Source: Lycium barbarum (Eukaryota > Streptophyta > Magnoliopsida > Solanales > Solanaceae). Taken from it: 64,000 nucleotides of DNA. The stretch lies in assembly GCF_019175385.1 (NCBI RefSeq), contig NC_083344.1, forward strand, positions 57,846,782 through 57,910,781, read 5' to 3'. How positions within the stretch are numbered: position 1 is the first letter of the stretch; every line of letters begins with the position of its first letter. Positions 35,749-45,690 of the stretch are shown here, one piece after another. A model generated the notes under the pieces. That model made no database searches. It was not told the DNA's origin and saw nothing but the letters and a program-made list of their open reading frames with translations. The position numbers and the translations under genes are program-made.

Positions 35749-38700
35749 TGTTATATCCCGTATTTCATACGTTCGGATATTCCAAGGTAGTCGTGGCAAG
35801 TTAAGGGTAAGGCTATTTTCAAAAATTATGTTAATGTACAAGTTGGTTATAAATATCAATTATGGACATTACTAGAATGGAAATGTTGAGAAAGGCCAAG
35901 GGTAAGAAGGAAAATTCGCCAAAAGGTTCATGGTAATATTGCGGAAAGAATAGGGGCAAAATGGGAATTTCACAACAAAATATCAAGAATGTTCTTGAAG
36001 GGCCCTTGGCCGTGTGGCATGCCCCTATATGTCCACATTTGTATTTAATGGGGGTTAATTATGTACATGTGTGGTCAAAGCTTGCATGGCAAGAATAATT
36101 AAGTCATTTTTTTTTTTCAAATTCAAGAAAACTCTAGAAAAGGAAAAATGGAAAAAGAAGAGAAAAATCTAGAGAGGGGCATGTGCCCCTCACATGCCAC
36201 TATAACTATATATATATATGTGATGTATAATAGAAAGGCATAAGTCATCCTTTAAAATTCTAGAGAATTCAAGAGAAATGGAGAAAGAAAAAAAAAAGGA
36301 AGGGGCGGCCAAGAGAGGGGCTGGCCGAACCTGCCCCATGAAATTTATCATGGAAAAGTGGTTTCTTCATGCTTTCATACTAATTGGAAGGTCCTCTTCG
36401 ACGTGGAGTAGTCGTTGGAGCAAGTGAATCATTCGTTTCGCAAAAACAAAGTTTTAGCCGAGAAGGGGGACTAGTGCTAAGGTAAGGTTACTCCTCATTT
36501 TTGTATGTTAAAGATGATTGTGTATGTTGTGGAGTGTGTAGATGAAGGAAGTTCATGAAGTTGTGGTGAATTACATGTTGGCCGAATATGTGTGGTGTGT
36601 ATGGTTAAGAGGAAATGATTTTATCTAATGGTTTGATTGTTGTGTTGTGAATGCCATAATGGAAAATGAATGAAAAGTATGAAATCATGCATGTTGAAGT
36701 TGTAATTGCATAAGTATGGTGTGGCCGTGTGTTGTGTGTAACATGTAGAAATAATGAACCAAGTGTATTTAGCATGATTATGTGGTGTTGTAATGTACAG
36801 AAAATGAATGAAAACCATGGAATGTGTGTGTTGTGGTATTGGCCGAGAGTGGGCTGATTTGGAGGCTAATATGATTTTAATGTGGTCTTTTTTGTTGATG
36901 AAAATAATGTTGCTAATGTGTAGATTGTTAGTATGGTTTATGAGTTTGGAGAAAAGAAATGTGTTTTAGGTTGCTCTATGTTTTGGGTCGAGTTGTTTCG
37001 GATAATTTTGTGGATTGTTGGAAATGTTATGGAATCATGTTTGAATGGTTTTGGATTGATTATATATGTTGATTTGAACGTAATTGGAATGTCGTCGCAT
37101 TATGCGAAAGAAGGCTGTTGATGTTAAAGTGCGTTTACATTAATGGTCGATGTTGTTAGAATGTTTGTTGTCATTGTTGTTGATATTGTGGCCGGGTCAA
37201 ATTCCCGGATTGTTGTTGTTGATTTGGGGCCGAGCCGTATTCTCGGGGGACGGTACATTTATAGGGGAAATGCTGCCGAAGTTTCGGCAGACAAAGTGTT
37301 ACTTTAAGGAATCAACTTCTAAAGGCCCTAATTAAGTTTTCGTAAACATGACCAATTTGTAGATTTTGGCGGATTTGGAACGTGAATTTGGAGTCGCATA
37401 AGAAGCAGAAAAGGTATGTAAGGCTTCACCCTTCTTTCTATGGCATGTCTTAGACGTAATATGTTGGATAAGAACCTCGGGGACCCTTCTACCCTCCAGA
37501 ATCCGCATCTAAAGTTTCCCCTTTTTCAATCAGTAGAATTGAATTAAAAAGTGTGCAAAATGTTGGAAGAATGTCCTAAACCTCTAGGACTCGCATAAAT
37601 AGGACTCGATGACCCTAAAAGCCCTCACAAGTAACGCCATGTAAATTTGGTACGCCGCCTCATTTGATCCGAGGTGGGCCCATTGTCCCCAGATTTTCCT
37701 GATTGTTCTGTTTGATCTAGTTTGAAGCAGAATCCAAAGAAAACTTTTGATCCTTATTCCGTTCACCGAATGACAAGTACTGTAACTATGCTAACGAGGA
37801 TACTCCTATGATGATAATGATAATGATGATGTTAAGAAAGAGAATATGCCTATGATAAGTACGACAAGAACGATTCCATGACTAAGAGTCTTGAGCTAAG
37901 AATCTAATGTGAATGTGAAAGTGTTATACTAGTTCTTGAACCTCAATTCTATTCCTTAGCTATGACACTAGTTTCTAAAAGACTTAAAAACATATGAATT
38001 GGCGGTTATAATGTCCATGATTTCATTCTATGCTCTCTCTTAAGGCTATTTTCCGTTGGTAGTCTCGCCTTAAAATAGTCGTTCCTTCAAGGTGAGACAA
38101 AGCGACCATGATTATTCCATAATGTAATCGGAGGTCATCGACCTTACGTTACCCCGATGGACACATGACTTTCTTTGGGCTCTCATGCATGCCAATTGTA
38201 TGACATATGTATATGAATGTGAACATGTATATGTATATGTATATGGGGAAAGGGGAAGGGCCACTGTTATACCACCACCTGATTCAGCTGGATTTCGTCC
38301 CAGACGCGGGATATGGGAGAGCCGGATACGGAGTCTGTATATGTGATATATATTTATATATAATATGTTGGGACACCGTTGGGGAGGGGGGTGGGAGAGC
38401 CGATGTATTCGGCGTCTATAAATGTGAATAAAGGATACCGTTTTTCTGAAATGTTCTGTTTTCTGTACATGTAAATAAGAAGTACAGTTTTTCTGAAAAA
38501 GGGGCTAAGCATGCATGGCATCTGCCTGAAAGGCATTCATATGTACATATTACTTCTGTCCCAAGATAAGCTCCATATGTCTATTCCGTTATTATTCATA
38601 CTGTATATTCCTTTATTATGTCACTATTCATGCCTTACACACTCAGTACATTACTCGTACTCACCCCTCTTCTTCGGGGGCTGCGCTCATGCCGCGCAGG

Positions 38701-39076
38701 TACTCCCAGATGATTAGAAGACCTTACTGAAGACGTTCCAGCGGAGATGGCGGACTCCATTTGTCCCAGAGAATTGCCAGGTCCAAGTATATGCTATGAT
38801 GTTTTGTTCTATGTTAGAGACTTTGCAGACAGAGTCATGGGTATTGGGTTGTCAGTATGTAAGCGGCTCCAGCAGCCGATATGTTATTACGTTTCATGTC
38901 ACGAGTCTTACATGATATCAGAGTTTACTTATGAAAAAAAAAATTGGAGAGCTTACTATGTATTTCTTTCTTAATTGATACAAGAGTTTATCTATGTAAT
39001 AAGAGTCAACGGGTTCGTTCGGCTCCAGATATGGGGTCGGGTGCCCATCACACCCTAGTAAAGTCGGGATGTGACA
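35749..39076 (+). repeat. 5' LTR of element C (gamma family)
   Basis: TGTTATATCCCGTATTTCAT to GTCGGGATGTGACA. Compared with the 3' LTR it lacks 28-33 bases at about 36960 (the segment with gatatttccttgg). No gene inside. Confidence 0.94.
38630..38703 (+). promoter_or_regulatory. TATA-like box and two-hairpin block, C 5' LTR
   Basis: TTACACACTCAGTACATT, CGTACTCAC, CCCC TCTTCTTC GGGG hairpin, then CTGCGC...GCGCAGG and GTAC. Confidence 0.65.
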
Positions 39077-39234
39077 AAGTGGTATCAGAGCAGGTCGGTC
39101 TAAGGGTTGTCTGCAAAGTAGTGTTCGGTAGAGTCCTGTTTATGGGTGTGAAGTCGGCCACATTTATAAACAGGAGGCTGCGGGGCATCTAGGAAATGTT
39201 GACCTTCTTTCTGTCTTAGATCGTGCGATAGAGC
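39077..39234 (+). promoter_or_regulatory. Primer-binding site and leader motif, element C
   Basis: TGGTATCAGAGC at 39080-39091, three bases after the LTR. The leader motif AGATCGTGCGATAGAGC is at 39218-39234. Confidence 0.92.
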
Positions 39235-39541
39235 CAAGTCATAGGAAATAAGATTCCTGATACTAATCGTTGATTTTCACAGACGTCCAGTAGCGACGGG
39301 AAAAGGCGAATGACGATATGGCAAGTCACAGAGGTAAGTCTGGATATCTGTTCTGTTACCTGAACTGCAAGTACTGGATGGCGGGGATGTGCCATATAGT
39401 CATACGATCTGTAAGGCATTGATGACATTGGCCGCATACAAATTTTGAATAATAGGAACGGTAAAAGAGGTTCTGCCAGAACGGGTACGCCCCACAGGAA
39501 TAAGTATGGAAAAGAGATACGGTAAATAGGCAATAAGTGAA

Positions 39542-39790
39542 ATGCGTTGGTTCCGAAAGGTTATGGATTTTGGCGTGGCGACGAAGGTGAGGTCGCTCCC
39601 ATTGGGAATCTGGAAGTCCAGGATAGGAGTTAGCCATAAGGTGAGTGTTGGAAACCAAGAAGGGCAAAATAGTAATTACACAAGAAAGGACGTGTCGCGA
39701 GGGTGTCCCGGGATTTGTAAGACTTCGACTAGTCTCAAATTATGTAATAAAGGTCATGCGTGGAAGTTGACGCGCAAATATCTGCATTAA
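39542..39790 (+). CDS. Small ORF conserved in gamma elements C and E
   Basis: 82 codons. Shared core between this and the ORF at 59743-59501 includes GVATKVR, RIGVSHKVSVGNQEGQ and NSNYTRKDV, and both end at KY.H inside the 5S-like block. I recognise no domain. A coding role is doubtful: only two related copies are seen, in an otherwise non-coding region, and it may simply be homologous sequence. Confidence 0.25.
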   Translation: MRWFRKVMDFGVATKVRSLPLGIWKSRIGVSHKVSVGNQEGQNSNYTRKDVSRGCPGICKTSTSLKLCNKGHAWKLTRKYLH

Positions 39791-39870
39791 CGCACCGGAT
39801 TCCAGCAAAGTTTCAAGGTTAAGCGTGCTCAGGTGGGAGCAATCCTAGGATGGGTGACCCCCTAGGAAGT
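39768..39870 (+). other. 5S rRNA-like block in element C
   Basis: Sense-strand similarity to plant 5S rRNA from about nucleotide 1 to 100: gcgcaaatat near the 5' end, GCATTAACGCACCGGATTCCA, GGTTAAGCGTGCTCAGG (box A) and TAGGATGGGTGACCCCCT (box C), then aggaagt. A TTTT lies at 39881-39884. The last ~20 nucleotides of 5S do not match. It is not a functional 5S gene in sequence, but the internal promoter boxes are close to intact. Confidence 0.85.
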
Positions 39871-41313
39871 TTATAAGGAATTTTACATATTCTGACATAA
39901 AAGACAAATGGAAAACTAGAATAGCCTAAGTGAAACTACGGTATATGAGCTGACGGGAGACCACAAGAAGACGCGTGAAACAAGGCAGACTAGCTCGGTA
40001 AAGAGACAGAAAATGCATCATAGCCCTGGAATTAGGATAAGCTTGAATAACGTTTGGAAGTATTTTGTGAACTAGTTGATAGTAAATATGTATGTATATA
40101 TGAATGTGTAAGATATCCCGCATATGATTGTATCGGTGGCGTGCGAGCCCCAGCAACCGAAACTACGGGGAGAAAGGTATTGATCACGCAAAGGTGCCGA
40201 AGTACGAGTGACAACAAGAGTAAATGGTACAAGTGCGGCGAGTGAACTATTATTATTTTACTATAGGTTGAGGTCGGGAATTCCAGTATAACGATACTCG
40301 GAAAAGAAAGAGAGTGTGGGTAAATGGAAGATAGGAAGCTTAAATGTAGGAAAAAGGGAAAATTTAAGAAAACCTTAGTAAATGAAACCCCCGCGAGAAA
40401 TTAATGGTAAAAGTACGAGACCACTAGGATGAAAATTCAAGTAGGCATGTGAGACGAGATAGAGTGAGGTAAAAGGGAACAAGGAGAAATGTGGAGAGGT
40501 TGAGAGTTGATTTCAACAAGTAGGTCTAAGAGAGTGGTGACCAGGGTAAAGGAATGTGAACTAAGAGAAAGAATGCTCAGGATGGTGATGGTGTTGAGGT
40601 GACAGATCTGTAAAAGGACAAGTATGTAGCTATAGTAATATGCTTAGAGGTTTAAGAAAGTAACAGAACGCTTAAGAAATATAGACGCACAGCTACAATA
40701 CGAACACGTAGTTAAGAAAGAATTACGAGCAAGAGAGCTGAGCAAGTGAAAGGACGAATAAAGGATAGAAAGGCATGAAAATGTGGACAAATGAGGACCT
40801 AGACAGGAAGTAAAAGAAGAGCTTAAGATAAGAAGTTTTCGATATGTAGGCACAAAGTTGGAAAAGGAGGTGAGGAATAAGGTATAAGCGAAGACTTCAT
40901 AAAGGACTATCAGCATATAAGGAACCCCTTAAAGGGGGGGAGGCCATATCAGGCTTACAAGGAATAACGATGAACGAAATGAGCAGCAACACATGAAGTC
41001 AAAGACAAGTATACCTATATCAAGAAGATACGAAAGGAGACTGAAGAAGAATTGTAGTAAGAATCTAAAGGTGTGGCTTTTGTTAAGATATGGTCACGAA
41101 ACAGTAACGGAAAAGAGATGATCTGAGAAAGACAAGGATAATATGTTGACCCGACAAATTAGAAAACCCATGACACGGGAAGAAGATTCATGTAAAAACC
41201 AAGAAGTTCGATTATAAAAGAAATAAGGTAAAGGATAAGGAGTGAGCATGAAGGAAAGGACGACTACACAAGAGATCCTCCCGAAGTATTATGACACCCC
41301 ATAAGATCGGTCG

Positions 41314-41349
41314 AACATTCGAGGACGAATGTTCTAAAGGGGGGGAGGA
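41314..41349 (+). other. Hairpin and polypurine tract, element C
   Basis: AACATTCG AGGA CGAATGTT at 41314-41333, then ctaaaggggggggaggat-type tract to the LTR edge. Confidence 0.88.
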
Positions 41350-44300
41350 TGTTATATCCCGTATTTCATACGTTCGGATATTCCAAGGTAGTCGTGGCAA
41401 GTTAAGGGTAAGGCTATTTTCAAAAATTATGTTAATGTACAAGTTGGTTATAAATATCAATTATGGACATTACTAGAATGGAAATGTTGAGAAAGGCCAA
41501 GGGTAAGAAGGAAAATTCGCCAAAAGGTTCATGGTAATATTGCGGAAAGAATAGGGGCAAAATGGGAATTTCACAAAAAAATATCAAGAATGTTCTTGAA
41601 GGGCCCTTGGCCGTTTGGCATGCCCCTATATGTCCACATTTTTATTTAATGGGGGTTAATTATGTACATGTGTGGTCAAAGCTTGCATGGCAATAATAAT
41701 TAAGTCATTTTTTTTTCAAATTCAAGAAAACTCTAGAAAATGAAAAATGGAAAAAGAAGAGAAAAATCTAGAGAGGGGCATGTGCCCCTCACATGCCACT
41801 ATAACTATATATATGTGATGTATAATAGAAAGGCATAAGTCATCCTTTAAAATTCTAGAGAATTCAAGAGAAATGGAGAAAGAAAACAAAAGAAAAAAAG
41901 GGGCGGCCAAGAGAGGGGCTGGCCGAACCAGCCCCATGAAATTTATCATGGAAAAGTGGTTTTTTCATGCTTTCATACTAATTGGAAGATCCTCTTCGAC
42001 GTGGAGTAGTCGTTGGAGCAAGTGAATCATTCGTTTCGCAAAAACAAAGTTCTAGCCAAGAAGGGGGACTAGTGCTAAGGTAAGGTTACTCCTCATTTTT
42101 GTATGTTAAAGATGATTGTGTATGTTGTGGAGTGTGTAGATGAAGGAAGTTCATGAAGTTGTGGTGAATTACATGTTGGCCGAATATGTGTGGTGTGTAT
42201 GGTTAAGAGGAAATGATTTTATCTAATGGTTTGATTGTTGTGTTGTGAATGCCATAATGGAAAATGAATAAAAAGTATGAAATCATGCATGTTGAAGTTG
42301 TAATTGCATAAGTATGGTGTGGCCGTGTGTTGTGTGTAACATGTAGGAATAATGAACCAAGTGTATTTAGCATGATTATGTGGTGTTGTAATGTACAGAA
42401 AATGAATGAAAACCATGGAATGTGTGTGTTGTGGTATTGGCCGAGAGTGGGCTGATTTGGAGGCTAATATGATTTTAATATGGTCTTTTGTGTTGATGAA
42501 AATAATGTTGCTAATGTGTAGATTGTTAGTATGGTTTATGAGTTTGGAGAAAAGAAATGTGTTGTTGATATTTCCTTGGACTTGGAAGGTTTTAGGTTGC
42601 TCTATGTTTTGGGTCGAGTTGTTTCGGATAATTTTGTGGATTGTTGGAAATGTTATGGAATCATGTTTGAATGGTTTTGGATTGATTATATATGTTGATT
42701 TGAACGTAATTGGAATGTCGTCGCATTATGCGAAAGAAGGTTGTTGATGTTAAAGTGCGTTTACATTAATGGTCGATGTTGTTAGAATGTTTGTTGTCAT
42801 TGTTGTTGATATTGTGGCCGGGTCAAATTCCCGGATTGTTGTTGTTGATTTGGGGCCGAGCCGTATTCTCGAGGGACGGTACATTTATAGGGGAAATGCT
42901 GCCGAAATTTCGGCAGACAAAGTGTTACTTTAAGGAATCAACTTCTAAAGGCCCTAATTAAGTTTTCGTAAACATGACCAATTTGTAGATTTTGGCGGAT
43001 TTGGAACGTGAATTTGGAGTCGCATAAGAAGCAGAAAAGGTATGTAAGGCTTCACCCTTCTTTCTATGGCATGTCTTAGACGTAATATGTTGGATAAGAA
43101 CCTCGGGGACCCTTCTACCCTCCAGAATCCGCATCTAAAGTTTCCCCTTTTTCAATCAGTAGAATTGAATTAAAAAGTGTGCAAAAATGTTGGAAGAATG
43201 TCCTAAACCTCTAGGACTCGCATAAATAGGACCCGATGACCCTAAAATCCCTCACAAGTAACGCCATGTAAATTTGGTACGCCGCCTCATTTGATCCGAG
43301 GTGGGCCCATTGTCCCCGGATTTTTCTGATTGTTCCGTTTGATCTAGTTTGAAGCAGAATCCAAAGAAAACTTTTGATCCTTATTCCGTTCACCGAATGA
43401 CAAGTACTGTAACTATGCTAACGAGGATACTCCTATGATGATAATGATAATGATGATGTTAAGAAAGAGAATATGCCTATGATAAGTACGACAAGAACGA
43501 TTCCATGACTAAGAGTCTTGAGCTAAGAATCTAATGTGAATGTGAAAGTGTTATACTAGTTCTTGAACCTCAATTCTATTCCTTAGCTATGACACTAGTT
43601 TCTAAAAGACTTCAAAACATATGAATTGGCGGTTATAATGTCCATGATTTCATTCTATGCTCTCTCTTAAGGCTATTTTCCGTTGGTAGTCTCGCCTTAA
43701 AATACTCGTTCCATCTAGGTGAGACAAAGCGACCATGATTATTCCATAATGTAATCGGAGGTCATCGACCTTACGTCACCCCGATGGACACATGACTTTC
43801 TTTGGGCTCTCATGCATGCCAATTGTATGACATATGTATATGAATGTGAACATGTATATGTATATGTATATGGGGAAAGAGGAAGGGCCACTGTTATACC
43901 ACCACATGATTCAGCTGGATTTCTTCCCGGACGCGGGATATGGGAGAGCCGGATACGACGTATGTATATGTGATATATATTTATATATAATATGTTGGGA
44001 CACCGTTGGGGAGGGGGGTGGGAGAGCCGATGTATTAGGCGTTTGTAAATGTGAATAAAGGATACCGTTTTTCTGAAATGTTCCGTTTTCTGTACATGTA
44101 AATAAGAAGTACTGTTTTTCTGAAAAAGGGGATAAGCATGCATGGCATCTGCCTGAAAGGCATTCATATGTACAGATTACTTCTGTCCCAAGATAACATC
44201 CATATGTCTATTCCGTTATTATTCATACTGTATATTCCTTTATTATGACACTATTCATGCCTTACATACTCCGTACATTACTCGTACTGACCCCTCTTCT

Positions 44301-44705
44301 TCGGGGGCTGCGTTCATGCCGCGCAGGTACTCCCAGATGATTAGAAGACCTTACTGAAGACGTTCCAGCGGAGATGGCGGACTCCATTTGTCCCGGAGAA
44401 TTTCTAGGTCCAAGTATATGCTATGATGTTTTGTTCTATGTTAGAGACTTTGCAGACAGAGTCATCGGTATTGGGTTGTCAGTCTGTAAGCGGCTCCAGC
44501 AGCCGATATGTTATTACATTTCATGTCACGAGTCTTACATGATATCATAGTTTTCTTATGAAAAAAAAAATATTGGAGAGCTTACTATGTATTTCTTTCT
44601 TAATTGATACAAGAGTTTATCTATGTAATAAGAGTCAGCGGGTTCGCTCGGCTCCAGATATGGGGTGGGGTGCCCATCACACCCTAGTAAAGTCGAGATG
44701 TGACA
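41350..44705 (+). repeat. 3' LTR of element C (gamma family)
   Basis: 3,356 bp, same ends as the 5' LTR. It ends GTCGAGATGTGACA before the duplication GTCCA. The promoter block is at 44257-44330. No gene inside. Confidence 0.94.
44257..44330 (+). promoter_or_regulatory. TATA-like box and two-hairpin block, C 3' LTR
   Basis: TTACATACTCCGTACATT, CGTACTGAC, CCCC...GGGG hairpin, CTGCG...CGCAGG. Confidence 0.65.
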
Positions 44706-44710
44706 GTCCA

Positions 44711-45093
44711 ATATAATAGATATGGGAACCCCATGAAGTCTCACTATCTCGCTGATGTACAACCTCGCATAGTCCTCAGCTGAATAAGTAGTCCTTACTG
44801 GAAGAAAATGGGCTGATTTTGTTAGCCTATCGACAATAACCCACATAGAGTCATACTTCCGTGGGGTGCAAGGTAAACCTTAATGAAGTCCATATTAATT
44901 ACATCCCATTTCAAAGTGGGGATCTCTATCTCCTGTAATAACCCACCAGGCTTCTGATGCTCGACCTTAACCTGTTGACAATTCAGGCACTGAGCAACAA
45001 ACTTCGCTATGTCCCTTTCGTGCCATCCCACCAATATATACATCTGAGGTCATGATACATCTTTGTTGACCTTGGATGAACAGAATAACGGGC
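44711..45093 (-). pseudogene. Integrase zinc-binding and first half of core, element D
   Basis: On the minus strand reads the end of the HHCC region (AKFVAQCLNCQQVKVEHQKPG), then WDVINMDF with the first catalytic Asp and, after a frameshift near 44880, VDRLTKSAHFLPVRTTYSAE up to the insertion of element C. It starts abruptly at 45093, where the sequence turns round into D'. Confidence 0.9.
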
Positions 45094-45538
45094 ATAGTCA
45101 CCCATGAAGGGTGTGATGAGGTTCGGCAAGAAGGGGAAGCTTAGCCCGAGATACATTGGGCCTTATCAAATTATTCGTAGGGTAGGCAAGGTTGCTTATG
45201 AGTTGGACCAACCACCTGATTTGGAAGCAGTACATCCAGTCTTTCATGTATCAATGCTTCCTAAATGTATTGGTGATCCTTCTAGAGTATTCCCTGTAGA
45301 TGATGTCAAGGTAACAGAGGAGTTGTCTTATGAGGAGAGCCCTATAGCTATACTTGATCACCAAATTAGAAGGTTACGTACTAAGGATGTGGCTTCCGTC
45401 AAGGTATTGTGGCGAAATAATAATAGGGAAGAGGTGACCTGGGAAGCCAAAGATGAAATGAAGAATAAGTATCCTTACTTGTTCCCTATGCCTGCAAGTA
45501 AATTGATGCCTTACTTGACAATATTGATCGGTAGATAA
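45094..45538 (+). pseudogene. Integrase C-terminal domain and chromodomain-like tail, element D' (inverted copy)
   Basis: Open from SPMKGVMRFGKKGK to the stop after LTILIGR, covering the same segment as 34844-35285 but on the opposite strand. The upstream integrase is absent because the copy is joined at 45093/45094 to the oppositely oriented D. The chromodomain-like tail (VKVLWRNNNREEVTWEAKDEM) is intact in this fragment. Confidence 0.92.
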
Positions 45539-45690
45539 GACTATATGTTATTGTGGCACTGTGAGGCATTTGTGGGTTGCTAAATGCAGGTTGGTAGGTA
45601 TAGCGATAAAGGAGACCTTCCCGAAGTGTTTATAAGACCCTATAGAACTAGTTTAACATTCGAGGACGAATTTTCTAAAGGGGGGAAGGA
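45539..45690 (+). other. 3' untranslated end, hairpin and polypurine tract, D'
   Basis: Hairpin at 45655-45674 (aacattcgaggacgaatttt, two stem mismatches) and ctaaaggggggaagga up to 45690. Confidence 0.83.

Larger units (their letters stand above)
39235..41313 (+). other. Purine-rich internal region of element C
   Basis: About 2.1 kb with marked A/G bias on the sense strand, no gag or pol motif and no long ORF. It includes a sense ORF (39542-39790) and the 5S-like block (39768-39870), both shared with element E. Confidence 0.8.
35749..44705 (+). mobile_element. Element C: gamma-family non-autonomous retrotransposon
   Basis: Complete LTR-internal-LTR structure with five-base duplication GTCCA at 35744-35748 and 44706-44710. 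The LTRs are 3,328 and 3,356 bp. The 2.27 kb internal region has primer site, leader, a 5S-like block and polypurine tract but no gag or pol. It inserted in D's integrase in opposite orientation. The LTRs are very similar by eye, so it is fairly recent. Confidence 0.95.

Noticed and set aside
37150..37335. Hydrophobic ORF (MLLECLLSLLLILW), repeated at 42776-42961
   Set aside because: Present in both LTRs of element C only because they are copies; it comes from GTT-rich repeats.
39001..39076. Possible hammerhead (retrozyme) motif in LTRs
   Set aside because: I looked for the CTGATGAG and GAAA core in LTRs and internal regions and saw no convincing pair.
39356..39667. 103-codon antisense ORF, same length as 59624-59935
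   Set aside because: The middle part differs by compensating frame changes, and it is antisense to the element. Equal length is likely chance on homologous sequence.
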